A program made the position numbers and the translations under genes. Of a DNA stretch of 64,000 nt, positions 12,030-23,052 are shown piece after piece. Origin of the DNA: Eupeodes corollae (Eukaryota > Arthropoda > Insecta > Diptera > Syrphidae); the NCBI RefSeq assembly GCF_945859685.1, contig NC_079147.1:169801174-169865173 (forward strand), read 5' to 3'. A model generated the notes under the pieces. The model worked only from the letters and a program-made list of their open reading frames with translations. It made no database searches and was not told the origin of the DNA. The number at the start of each line of letters is the position of its first letter. Positions within the stretch are counted from its first letter, which is position 1.

Positions 12030-12300
12030 TCTGAGCGAAATGGAGATTCGGTACGTCCAGGAGCCCTCTTCCACCGTCTTCATGAGGTGGGGTAACCCTT
12101 TCTACTGCATTTCGCGGATGGTGACGAAGGTATTTAGTCAGGGTAGTTCCTGCTGAGGTTGATATCTTGTCAAGATTTGTGTTTGACCAATCGACGAAAT
12201 ACTGGAATATCCCAGGTGTTAATGGCTTTTCGCTTATTACCAGCGTTTAAGTGAGACTTGAGAACTTTAACTAGTCTCTGTTCAAACTTGTTTATTTATT
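12030..12300 (-). pseudogene. LINE C-terminal region fragment
   Basis: On the minus strand two frames joined by a shift read NKRKAINTWDIPV, then TKYLRHHPRNAVERV, then GGRGLLDVPNLH. The order IN-T-IPV ... HHPR..VERV..P...GGRGL.D matches the region C-terminal to the reverse transcriptase in a group of insect non-LTR elements. It is broken by at least one frameshift, so it is dead. The clade was not determined. Confidence 0.65.
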
Positions 12301-13049
12301 TTTGGATGGAACTAGCTACAAAATAAGAAGATACAATGTCTTTTAATATAGCGCAAGTTTCATTATTAACATACTATTTAGAAATGTTTATGATGGTAAG
12401 TAAAAAAAACTGATTAACATTACCAAAGAAATATCCAAAAACTAATAAAAACAAAATGCAATACTTTATGATAAATTAAACGAAAAAGAAAGAATAATTG
12501 CATTTAAAAATAGAAAGATTTTAAATTAGTTAAATATAAACGAAAAAGTTTATCATCGAGAGTATTGTCTAAGTCTCGTCTTGAACCAAATGCTGCATCT
12601 AATCATCTTTATGGGCAGGAAGAGGGAATTCCACAATCGAACCGCGTTTATAAAAAATTGACGACTAGAAAAAAGGCAAGAATAGCGTAATAGAGTCAGA
12701 ACATAACTTCTAGTTGAACGAGAAAATTTAATTTTGCTATAAGGATATGGTGGTTTTTTTTTTGCAGAATACTGTGCAGCATTAATACAATTCTTAAAGC
12801 AAATACATTTTCGAGAGAGGTGACATGTATTATTTTCGAGTATGCAGAAATAAGTTCATATATCCGCAGAACAAAGATATGCCTTGCCATACAGGAGTAT
12901 ATTAAGAAGTGCGGGCACCTGTGGGGTAGTTGGGCAAGATGTCGCGGTTAACAAAATGTTTTAGCTCATTTGCTCTTCTGTTGTTGTAGATCTTCGGGAT
13001 TCCGTCTCTGCGAGAATAGTCGCTGTTTTGATTGTTATTATTATTATTA
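12301..13049. other. Intron 1 sequence without recognised feature
   Basis: AT-rich DNA; the minus-strand open frame at 12696-12890 has no recognisable motif. Short TTATTATTATT and AAATT runs at 13038-13060 belong to the tail of the adjacent SINE. Confidence 0.35.
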
Positions 13050-13336
13050 AATTAAATTAAATTGGGTGGCAACAACCCGTTTGAGAACTAGGGCCTAGTG
13101 AATGACAACTCTCAACCATTCCTGTGTGCTAGTGCTGTTGTCAGGGATGGAAGGGACCTACAGTTTTAAGCCGAATCCGAACGGCAAATTTGAAAAAGCA
13201 CTTTTCATGACAAGAATTACTCTTGGAGAAGTTGTTAATTCCTCGCAAGAGGCAGTACCCGTGAAAAAAAGTTTAGGTGGCATAGGCAGGGATTGAATCC
13301 ATAACAGTCCAACGCACTAACCATCATGTCACGGGT
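13050..13336 (-). mobile_element. tRNA-derived SINE, near full length
   Basis: Read on the minus strand from 13336, the head gives CGTGACATGATGGTTAGTGC, GTTGGACTG and GGATTCAATCCC, that is box A and box B of a tRNA-derived promoter, then CTGCCTATGCCACCT. The body has ACTGCCTCTTGCGAGGAATT, CTCCAAGAGTAATTC and a CCATCCCTGACAACAGCAC block, and ends GGTTGTTGCCACCCAATTT plus a (TTTAA)/(ATA) tail near 13050. A shorter plus-strand copy is at 7925-8085. The plus-strand open frame over it (13102-13296) is a chance frame. Confidence 0.78.
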
Positions 13337-14985
13337 AGTTAGGTAGGTAGGTAGAAATGGCGATCTCAAGGCAACCTAGCCTGAGTGCGCTGTTGAGCGC
13401 CGTTTTGATACCAAAAACTCGTTTGACCTGTGATTGAAAGGGACAAATTTATAGAGAAGCTTCATAGCGATTATGTTAGAGCCATTTTGTCGCATTGAGA
13501 AAAAATATTAGGTCTCTAATCTTTGTCTCAGATAGCTTATCAAGTTCGTGAAAGAATGCTTTACAAAGTATTTTATTCTAGTGCTTGCCAAAGCAGGACA
13601 TTTGCAGAGGAAATGGATTATCGTTTCACTTTCTCTTTGGTCACTACAACTTCGGCAAAAAGAGTTGTAGGAGATACCCAACTTCTCCGTATGATTTCCT
13701 ATAGGCCCATGTCCGGTAAAAACCGCAACAATCCTGACTATGTTTTGCCTTGGCCTGCACAGAAGATCGTTTGTACGGGCTTTATTATAGATGGGCCATA
13801 TCTTCCTAAATATAATGCAGTTGGGTAAATTGCTCCACCTTCGGTTAGATTCAGTTTGGTAGATAGAAAAGATTTTACCCTTCATAGCGCCAAGAGGAAT
13901 GTTAACCATTTCCGCAAGTGAGCTATGAAGGGCCGATCCTTGCCTGGCTAGATGAGGATGTGGCCGAGTTAATAGCTTTGACAGCTGCCTGTCCGTAAAG
14001 ATATCCGCATTTCGGTTTTGGTTTGGGCTTTTTTTAAGTTTCTTACATGCCTCCCTTATTGCCAGCAGTTCAGCCTGAAAAACGCTGGCGTTTGAAATCC
14101 TTCGCGGATTCGTGGCCTCGCCTACCCACTTTCGGGATACAAACTACTTTCACCTGTCTGCACGACATGGACACATGTTTGAGAAGGAGGCATACTTTGA
14201 AAATTTGTTCCAGCTTTGGAGCTGACACATCATGCAACTTTTGAAGCATAACTGGCAGTATGCCGTAATATTTTCTCTGGTTATAACGGAATTGACTTGC
14301 TCCACATGAGCTACATTTAGCTTTGTGGTTTCAAGCTGTTCGGGGTTATCACTCTCGCAACCCGGAAAGTGCGTCTTCATCAGTAGCTCAAGAGATTCGG
14401 CTGGAGAGGCTGTCCAGGTTCCATCAGGCTTTTTTAGAAATGAAGGATTACAATGTTCCTTCGATAAAACTTTGCGGAGTCCTTTATGTCTTCGATTGAT
14501 TGACAGTATTCTATCCAGCCTTGTCTTTTGGCTTATGAAAGGGCTTGCTTGTAAATTTTAAGAGCGTCTTTATACAGTTGGTAAAACTTATGTTTCTGGC
14601 AGATATTGAAAATTGTCCTCGTCATTTTCCTAAGACTGGACAGACCTTCATTCCACCAAAAAGGAAGGGTTTTTCGGCTATATTTAACTGGGCAAGAGAC
14701 TCTAAAAGCTTAACTTATAGGAGTTTCAAAGGTTTTCACCTTTGATTCAAGGTCTCCTATCGATTCAGTGAGATTGGGTAAGTTGCTTTGTTTAGAATTA
14801 GCAATTTGATTGAATTTCGTCCAGTCAGTTCTTTTGGGATTTCTGTAAGGCGGAAGGATTTTCGACTCTAAATTAATTTGAAAAAGAATCCACTTGTGAT
14901 CCGAAAACGAATTCAAAGGGGAAACTCTCCAATTCTCCACTAATAAATTACGGTTGTTTACTAAAGTAACATCAAGCACATCCTC
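13337..14985 (-). pseudogene. LINE with RNase H, internally deleted
   Basis: Read on the minus strand from 14979: the end of an endonuclease domain (LDVTLVNN and SFSDHKW, residues 1-30 of the open frame), a linker with a WWNEGL-like block (about 14660), a FLKKPDGTWTASPAESLELL block with HFPG (about 14435-14340), then directly a late finger scrap and an RNase H piece (FQAELLAIREACKKL, about 14090-14040). A C-terminal knuckle follows with CRSC...HFLCKCPAL (13680-13590). Most of the reverse transcriptase palm is missing, so this is a deletion derivative. The 3' end carries a (CTAC)n tail at 13340-13353 and abuts the SINE. Confidence 0.75.
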
Positions 14986-15048
14986 CCGTTCATCATAATT
15001 TTCCGAGCTCGGAAAGACGAAAGTGGGAAAGCGCCACCGGTACTACCG

Positions 15049-15050
15049 TA

Positions 15051-15086
<36 letters not shown>

Positions 15087-15393
15087 CATTATCATTATCA
15101 TTATCATTATCATTATCATTATCATTATCATTATCATTATCATTATCATTATCATTATCATTATCATTATCATTATCATTATCATTATCATTATCATTAT
15201 CATTATCATTATCATTATCATTATCATTATCATTATCATTATCATTATCATTATCATTATCATTATCATTATCATTATCATTATCATTATCATTATCATT
15301 ATCATTATCATTATCATTATCATTATCATTATCATTATCATTATCATTATCATTATCATTATCATTATCATTATCATTATCATTATCATTATC

Positions 15394-15452
<59 letters not shown>

Positions 15453-15455
15453 CAT
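15049..15455. repeat. Hexanucleotide microsatellite (ATTATC)n
   Basis: About 66 nearly perfect copies of ATTATC run for roughly 400 bp. The only interruption seen is an ATT-ATT slip near 15418-15428. Every frame is open simply because the unit lacks stops in several phases, giving fake Ile-Met, Asn-Asp and Leu-Ser repeat proteins; it is not coding. Confidence 0.95.
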
Positions 15456-15999
15456 CAAAAGTAAGGGGATTCACGTCCCCGTCCCCATGGCAGTCGCGTT
15501 TAACTTTAATTTAAAACAAAACAAAAAAACTCGCAAAAAAAAAATGATCAACAAAAAATCAATAAAATTAAATCAAAAAACAGTAACGAACAAAAAAAAA
15601 CAGTGAACAACAACAGCAATATATTAAAAAAAAGAGCAATACAAATGGAAAAAGCCAACAATACAAAGTTCCTATACAAAAACACAGTAAGTGACATTGC
15701 CTTCCTCACTCTTTCTTTATTTTTTTTGTACAGTTGAGTGGCTAAGCAGGTGCATTCATTGGGCTTAGCTTTTTGTAAGCCAGCTCAATGGTGTGTTTGT
15801 GTTGGTTCATTCAATTATATATGGATTGTAGATCACTGTTATGATTATTAGGGTCGTGACCAATTTAACGTCACTAGTAAAGGCATTACACTAGAAGTGA
15901 AGTTTTTTTTGTAAAGACCTTTAAACAATCTTATACAGTGATATACTAAGAAATTCGTCTGTTTTGATTTTTTGGATTTTATGTATTGCAATGACTGGT
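15456..15999. other. A-rich stretch, no gene seen
   Basis: 15500-15690 is strongly A-rich with CAAAAAACA-like runs. It could be the 5' leader of the LINE fragment that follows, but no motif shows it. Confidence 0.35.
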
Positions 16000-17130
16000 A
16001 ATTTGGGGTTGGTGGGTTGAGATTGAATTTTCTGTCTGTGTACATCCCACAGTTTCTAGGTGAAGATTCCGATCCTGCTAAATTTTGTATTCATGGGTAT
16101 TGCTTGGTGCCATTATTCTTCGTACACCATGGTCTCACACTATATATTAGGAATGATGTTACATTTCAACTTTTACCACAATATGGTTATTGTACCAACA
16201 CCCTCTTTAATTTCATGTGGTTAAAATGTTCCTTTATTAAACACATCATTCACTATTGTTTTCTTTATCGGAACCCAAACCTGAACAGAGTTTCGACTTC
16301 TCAGGAATTTGATGATCTGTCTGATCTCCATTCGGAATGTGTGCTAAGATTTTTGCTGAAATTAAATATCTTACTCAGCTTGTCAATGAGCCTACTACTT
16401 GTTTCTCACTTCTGAGCCTGATAAGTACACAAGCAGTGTATTGACGCTTTTAGAAACATCGGACCACAGTGTCATATCTGCTAATTTCTCGTGTCAAACA
16501 AATCCAGTTAAAGAAAGAGCTCCGTTTGGCAGACTAGAAAGGCAACTGGGACGGTGTCAATAATTTCTTCAGGATCTTTAACTGGTCATTATGCTTCCTC
16601 GGTAGTGACGTAGACTCCTGCGCAGTGATTACTAATATGATTCGTCTGGGAATGACATTTTTATCCCGAGTAGGGTTAAAAGAATTAAACCTAAGAATAA
16701 ATCATGGTTTAATTCGAGCTACAAAGATCTTATCAAGGGGAAAGAGGTGAGCTTCCGGTATTTTAGAGCCAACCCAACTGAGGAAAACCAGAAAAATTTA
16801 AACAAGCCAAAAAGGCCTGCAACGCCCATATTCGAAGGACGAAATTTTTGCATGACCAACAATTAAGGCAAAAAATACTGCAATGTCCCAAAGGCAGTAA
16901 CAATTTGTTGCTCAATTGTAAAATACGTGAGGAAGTCTTCCTCTTTCTCGGTCCTACGCTTGTTGTCAATGACTCTAGTTAGCTCTATTGCTCTAGTCAT
17001 GGCGCCAGCAAAACCACTGCGTAAGCTTTTCCATCTATCCTATTCTTCTGGGCTCGTTCCGAGTAGTTGGAAAATTGCATTTGTTAAGCCAATCCCAAAA
17101 AAAAGGCGAATATTCTTCCCCCACAAATTA
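16000..17130 (+). pseudogene. CR1/Jockey-type LINE fragment: endonuclease and linker
   Basis: Plus-strand frames read LGEDSDPAKFCIHGY and HHGLTLYIRNDV (endonuclease strands, 16058-16165), then SDHSVISANF (16465-16495, the SDH catalytic end of APE-type endonucleases), a linker near 16690-16860 and AKPLRKLFHLSYSSGL (17005-17055), the start of the reverse transcriptase. The same blocks occur in the minus-strand copy at 40976-43018, which shows that this copy has lost sequence between linker and fingers. Frameshifts are numerous. Confidence 0.75.
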
Positions 17131-17529
17131 TCGACCGATAGAACTAACGAAAAATCCAAAATAGAGCAAAATAAGATGATTGAATTTTGACGTTAGAATG
17201 GGTTAACATCTCTGTTTCCAAAAAAGTTGGCTTTTGAAACCAATATCAAAACGGTATTTAAAAAATTAGTTATTTCAAAAACGTTCGCTTTTAGTATTAC
17301 GTTCGATCCGTTTCTCGTATTAAGGGCATAATGCTAAACAAAATTCGCTTATGAAAAAAGGAACATTGATCCTATTTTGAAGAGTTGTATAGACATTACT
17401 CTACTCATGTGACAATACCAAACCAAACTAAAAATAAATTACTTGACAACTTATAAAATTAAGAAAGGAATGAATATTTTGGTCGGTTTTTAAAACAGCA
17501 TTAATTTGTTTCGAAATTCCGCATGATGA
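17131..17529. other. Intron 1 sequence without recognised feature
   Basis: No family motif on either strand. Confidence 0.35.
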
Positions 17530-17900
17530 TCAGCTAAGTATATGTGGCATGTTCAAGTTGTTGTTGCATGATGGCCAGAGAGGTGGACTTTCTTTTCTTA
17601 ATAGGTGTTGGTGAGTTAAGACACTGTGTCCTAAGCGAAGGCTAAGAACGATGATGGGTAGATTGGAGCGCATCGACCAGTGTTTATCTTTGCATAATGA
17701 TTTTCGTAGCTATTCCAGTTGAGAATTTTGTTCTTTTTAAGTAATTGATCGATTTATCTTTCAATGTCATTCTTAAAAATGTATCGAAAGTAAAAACAGA
17801 TTGTAGAGTTTTGCAGCTTTGTCGGCATATTCATTGCCTGGTATACCGATATGACATGATAACATTCATTTTAATTTTTAAAATTTCCTTCATTTGGACA
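17530..17900 (-). pseudogene. RNase H and tail of another LINE family
   Basis: On the minus strand near 17860-17815 a frame reads HIGIPGNEYADKAAK, the last RNase H motif (GH.GI.GNE.AD..AK). After about 130 bp of decayed sequence follows LGHSVLTHQHLL (17630-17590) with a P..C pattern. The order GNE.AD...LGH..LTH.YLL is typical of the C-terminus of RNase H-bearing insect LINEs. It differs in sequence from the copies at 20230 and 29656. Confidence 0.6.
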
Positions 17901-18099
17901 GTCTTTTAAATCAGATGAGTGGGGGCAGGGCAATGAGCACACATTTTTCTTGTACACGCGGTATCTTTATGAAGTAGTAGATTAAATACATTGCACATTG
18001 GATTTCTGTTGCATTTTTGTTTCGTATGTCCAGCGCATGGGATTAGGGTAGTACTCAGACACTTTGGCCTTGGACCAACCTACTTCCACGGTATCGGGA

Positions 18100-18935
18100 G
18101 GTTGGAAAGAATCAACCAACACCAAAACGGCCTCGTGTGCACAACACCAGCACTCCTTTCAATTCCATCAGGAAACAAGTCAGTTTCAGTGACGTCACGA
18201 AGGACAAAGTAATGGTTGCGGTCATTGACAGGAGCGATGATGATGGCACAATATCGTCTGATCGTTGGCAGCTGGTCAAGGTAAAGCTCTTGGGTGGTTT
18301 TTTAAGCATTTTGAGAGAGCTTCCAAGACCACTTCCATCCATAAGCGATGAGGGTTCGCATTAGGGTCATGTAAACTCATGGTTTGTGGCGATCAGAGGT
18401 GGTATGACTTATACAAGCTTGCTGTCAGACGATTAAGTGAAGTTTGGCCAGGTTCGAAGCTCGAGGTTGTCGCTAAGGAAGACATTTCTAGCATAACCGG
18501 AAGATCGTCAAGCTAGACGAAGTGAAAGGTCTTTATAGGAGTGCCATTGTGGTACTCAATAAAGAATCCTTGGCTCCTCTAGCCTTGAAGAATGGCTCTA
18601 TAAATTATGATTTCGATCCCATCAAAATTCGAATATGCAAAAAAATTAAGGTTATCGCGTCGTCTTTTCTCCCTCTCTAATCACGACTCCACCCTCTAAA
18701 AAAGTCGAAAACAGTCCATCCTTAATGAAGACTGAGGACGACCTTAAGATGATTCTTCTAAGCGAGGACAAACTCTTGGGTTCATCCTCAGACTCGGAGG
18801 ATCAAAACATAACCGTGGTGGAGGTTGACCTGCCTAATTGTAGCCAAAATGCTGCAGTTAGTACAGATTAATCTCCAACGCTCCATAAAGGCCTCGTACT
18901 CACTTCTTCTCCGTATGGCCACCAAGTGCAAATCA
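18100..18935 (+). pseudogene. LINE ORF1 (DUF4780-like) and start of ORF2
   Basis: The plus strand reads QVSFSDVTKDKVMVAVIDRS then DRWQLVKVKLLG (18178-18300). Shifted frames follow with LYKLAV..L.EVWPGSKLEVV (18410-18470), LDEVKGLYRSAIVVLNKESL (18510-18570) and an acidic tail. These are the blocks of the DUF4780-type ORF1 of several insect LINEs. At 18851 an MLQLVQINLQRSIKAS frame follows, the usual beginning of ORF2. Several stops are present, and the element is cut off near 18935. Confidence 0.7.
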
Positions 18936-19400
18936 TAATTTTTTTTAAAGTAGTACATTTGTAGAATTTGCCTGTTGATCAGTGTTTTAAGATTATGAGG
19001 TGATACATATTAGAGTCGAAAAGCAGTAAAAATAATAAGGTGGCAACCATTGTGCTTAAAAAATATTACATAACTAAATCTAAGTGCATAAAATCGGAAT
19101 AAAGTATTTAATTATTGAACTCAAATGATATACAAATTTGAACTGAGTGCTTTCTTTCTGCTAGAGTCTTAACATACTTGTGAGTACATTTTTACCACAT
19201 TGATAACAATCAAATACATATAGTATAATACATCGCAAGCGACGAAACAAAGGTATCTCTCACGCTTGCAATTTTGTCTGCGCATGCTCAGTAGAAAAGT
19301 AACGTTGAGTAGTTTTTCAACTCTCACAAAAATAGATAGCCAACACAACTCATAGCTATTTATTTGACAAAACTCTCAATTCACAAGAAAGCACAGAAAT
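18936..19400. other. Intron 1 sequence without recognised feature
   Basis: AT-rich; nothing recognised. Confidence 0.35.
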
Positions 19401-19829
19401 TGGTCGCATTCACAAAGCTAGTGGCTACGAAGTCAAAATTCAACTAGCTTTGTGAATGCAAAACTACACTACAAAGCTAGTCAATCTGGAACTGTCGTAT
19501 TATTGACAAATGCAAATATATAAAATAAGAAATTTTTTTGATTTGATAACTTTAACTTATCTTTTGTGTTTTTAAATTCAATAAAATCAAATTTAAGACA
19601 CAATTTGAATGATTTATATTTGTATTTAAATACTGGAGGATTTATTTCATTTTGAATTCGTGTTTCTTTACCGAGCAGCTGATTCTGAAACGTCAAAATC
19701 ATTCGTCACTAACTTTGTAGCCAAATTTTGTACACAACAACGGAGGGGAAATTTCAACTACTTTTGTAGTTAGGTTTAACCAATCAGAATCCCTTGACTA
19801 CGTAGCCACTAGCTTTGTGAATGCGACCA
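19401..19829. mobile_element. MITE-like element with 36-bp inverted ends
   Basis: Positions 19401-19436 and the reverse complement of 19794-19829 match over 36 bp with one difference; the shared core is TGGTCGCATTCACAAAGCTA. The left end also has a second inverted copy just inside it: GCATTCACAAAGCTAG at 19406-19421 pairs with 19444-19459 (16 of 16) around a 22-nt loop. The 429-bp element has no coding frame. A clear target duplication was not found. Confidence 0.75.
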
Positions 19830-20229
19830 TTATTTCAGTATCTTATCACACAACCTCTTGATATTTAGAAAATTCACCAACCTTACTTATGAATGAAAAT
19901 TAAATTCAAAAAGATCGTTACGAAGACTTCGCCAGAATTTGATTTCTCGTCGTTTAAGAAAAATTGCACAAATACCAATATGGCTAACGTACTATTAATG
20001 AATTCAATTATTTCGAAAATGGGTGCAATTTCATGCAGAACTTGAAAAGGAAAACAAAGCACGGAAATAGAAAATATGAAAAGAAGTCAATCCAGGTTTG
20101 AAAGAAGAATGAGAGAGGCTTAAATGCTAAGACTATAGAAGAAGCAAAAAAGCACTTTCAGCAAGTATGTAGCACCATACTTGAAGTTATTATTAATATC
20201 AAGTCTAGCGTTTAGATAGCCTATGCAGA
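19830..20229. other. Intron 1 sequence without recognised feature
   Basis: No family motif recognised on either strand. Confidence 0.35.
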
Positions 20230-20975
20230 AGCGGATCGCTTCGCACGATCCCATCTGCGGCACTGGACACCTTACTCTACCTAACACCTGTTGACATTTT
20301 TAGCAAACAAATAGCTGCAAGTTCTGCTATTCGCCTCAAAGCTTCTTCGCAGTGGACTAACAACAACATTATCCACTCTGTAATATATACAGTCCATAAC
20401 TGTCGATCATCTCTAATGGAGATAGCAATAGGTTTAATATTCACTTTTGCTGGGTGCCGGGTATACCAATCGCTACTTGTAAACTGTTGCTAATGCAAGA
20501 CCCTGTGAGAAGGGCAGGCACCAGGTGGAACATCACCATGTCTCAGGTCACAAAAAACATCTGGCCAACACTGGATTTAAAACGTTCAAGGTGCTTGCTA
20601 TCTCTAAGCAGATCGCATATAAGCTCGATAATAGGTGTCATAACCGGACACTGTCTAATAGGAAAGCCCGCCACGAAACTAGGCGTATTCTCAAATGACT
20701 TTTGCAGGACGAGGAAGAGGAGGAAACATTTCTTCATCTTGTCTGTACATGCCCTGCTCTAGCTAAAAAACGCAAGAATTACCTAGGAGAATTATTCTTT
20801 AACGATCTAAATCATATTAGCATAATCAGCCTCTCACGTTTCGTAAGGGACTCAAACTGGTTCCATTGAGCTTAGGATGTAGCCTCAAGATTCATGTGGT
20901 ATCACAATGGGCCATTAAACTGGCCTAAAAGTGTCCGTTTTCATCTTGGACAGCCACTTAACCTTACCTTACCTA
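20230..20975 (+). pseudogene. RNase H LINE copy, internally deleted
   Basis: Same family as the minus-strand copy at 29656-30797. The plus strand reads AASSAIRLKASSQWTNNNII (20310-20370), then jumps to VHNCRSSLMEIA (20391-20430), then from a WVP-like block straight to IPIATCKLLLMQD (20464-20505). Two internal deletions have thus removed most of RNase H. The C-terminal part (20540-20790) keeps LDLKRSRCLLSLSRSHISSI and GHCLIG. The 3' end has CCTTA repeats (20960-20975), comparable to the CCTAA tail of the other copy. Confidence 0.75.
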
Positions 20976-21849
20976 CTATCAATAATGCTGAAATACGGGC
21001 CTTCTAACCAACAGAATTCGTCGTATGTTTTTGAGCTTGCGAATGGAAACGATGTTAAAACCGTCATCGAGCGGTTTAAAAAACAAAAATATATCAGTTA
21101 ATAAAGACCTTACAGGGAATGAACGATCTGAAATTTTCCATCCATCTATCAGTTGATGGACGTTAATATAAATGCACAAAGGATGGTATTATCACTTTAT
21201 TTAATGAAGCCGATAAAGCTTATTTGGTTAATCTATTTAGCAAAATCAACCTAGACTATTCTGTCAATGTAGCAGTATCTAAAACCCAACAAAACAATAT
21301 TAATAATTAGCACGGATTGCCTGTCAAGTTGTGTTTTACAATATAGCTGGCCTCGTAAACAAATCTTTTTTATGTAATTTTTTTAAAGATATATTTGTGA
21401 ATTTCAAATTTTCATTTTATTCGAGACTTTTGTTTTATCTGAGAATTTTAAAAATTATGAGAAATAGTTCGTAGGTTATAAACTTACATGGATATCTGCT
21501 ACAAAAACGCTCAAATTTGGAAGAGCGAGTGGTGGATGTCGGTACTCATACACAAATTCGAACAATTACCTATAGTATATGTAGTATCTAGAATCCAATT
21601 TGAACTTTTCAATAACAGACTTTCACTAGTGTTATCCTTTAGTGAAAATCTGCATACTGATCCGCCCCTGGTTAACTAGATATCACATATACATACATGT
21701 TTTTACCGCCCGATAATACCCCTAACTATGTTCTGCACATAGGTTTACCGAAGGGTTTCTAAAGTCCCTCCAGCTACATTGTTCTTTCCTAAGACTAAAT
21801 CTAAATCTTCCTAGTAATAGACATTTTATCGAAAGCCATTATAAGCAAG
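20976..21849. other. Intron 1 sequence without recognised feature
   Basis: Open frames at 20979-21179 (minus) and 21488-21679 (plus) have no recognised motif and are probably chance. Confidence 0.35.
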
Positions 21850-22434
21850 AAAATCTTCTAGGCTAAGGAATGGTTGGGTCTTTTTATTGAATGTTCGTTG
21901 GCAGCTTACATAACATTCTCTTAGTGAAAATGAAAGAAAAACACTGGACTGAATTTACAGTTAGTGCAACACAGTCTCAATTTCACGATGAATATTGCAA
22001 TTTGATTGCAACTCTGGCACACCGAACTACTTTTATGACTACAATTCACGTGAAATGATTTCAATAATGTTTAAAGCTGGCTGCGGACGCCTTAATATCA
22101 ATTGAAGAGCCTTCCAAGAAAATACAGATGGAATATGTACATTGTGTAATTTGAAATGCTATGCACTTCATTGGAACCTGCTCAGTATTCAAAACGTACG
22201 TCATTCTCAACTTCTCAACGTTCTTAATGGCTACTGATAATCAAACTTATATTACTTCTTAAAAGCGTCAATTAAATATCGCAATTTTATTATAAATGAA
22301 TTTTCAAAACTTATGTATGTAACTTAATCTACTTACTAAGCTTATATGTTTTTTAATTTCCTTTTTAACCTGACATTACTCTTTTTTTGTAAAGTCTTTT
22401 TGAAAATAAAATTATATAGGTATCTATCTATACA
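21850..22434 (+). pseudogene. LINE C-terminal fragment with 3' tail
   Basis: Plus-strand frames read YDYNSREMISIMFKAGCGRL (22036-22095) and, one frame over, RAFQENTDGICTLCNL (22107-22155). The latter resembles the C..C....E...H...CP knuckle of LINE C-termini, with the second half decayed. The 3' end carries AATAAAATTATATAGGTATC then a short (TATC) tail at 22420-22434. No intact frame is left. Confidence 0.55.
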
Positions 22435-22499
22435 AAATTTACTTCAAACTCAAACACTTGAACTTGTTTTACTTGGAAATAAAATAGAAATAGCACTTC

Positions 22500-22870
22500 T
22501 TCTATGACAACATCAAGAAACAAGAAACTTTACGACGATGATCGAGCGAGGAATTAGAGTTGAAGATATTAATGTCAGCAATAATTTTAAAAGCTCTTTG
22601 AATACTGTCAATTTTTAAACGTGTGTAGGTTGTGTAAATTGTAGCCAGATCAGACTGAGAGAAAAATGTCTTGCATCGTTGTAAAAAACCCAGACATCTT
22701 GCGGCATTTTTGGCAAGGAGAGTCCATCTCGCTTTAGGGTCTCTAAGCATTAAATTCCACACGTTTTTGTATTTCCCATTGTATAATGCTGTGTAGGTCG
22801 GAATTTATTGGGCTCATCATATTTTGTCGTTGTAGTTAAACATAAGAAGAGGAGTGTTCGTGTGGAAAGG
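22500..22870 (-). pseudogene. CR1/Jockey-type LINE: reverse transcriptase C-terminal scrap
   Basis: The minus-strand frame 22762-22502 reads NAARCLGFLQRCKTFFSQSD then LATIYTTYTRLK, matching the NAAKCFCFLRRCKKYF block of the copy at 40976-43018. The flank at 22797-22860 also matches that family, with frame damage. It is truncated and separate from the plus-strand fragment at 21850-22434. Confidence 0.7.
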
Positions 22871-23052
22871 TATATGACAAATTCAATAATTGAAGAAAAT
22901 TATTTTAAATCAAGTGTTGCACGTAAGCGGTAAATTATTTCACTAATTTGTATTTTTTTACTTCTTTCTCCTGTAGATATTGATTTTTGTGTTCTCATAA
23001 ACATGAATGTTTAGGTCAAAAACTGGTTTCTTAACTTTATTTTTTTTTTCAG

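Noticed and set aside
15023..15514. Long open frames with Leu-Ser, Asn-Asp or Ile-Met repeats on both strands
   Set aside because: They are translations of the ATTATC microsatellite; no flanking conserved sequence or start context supports a gene.
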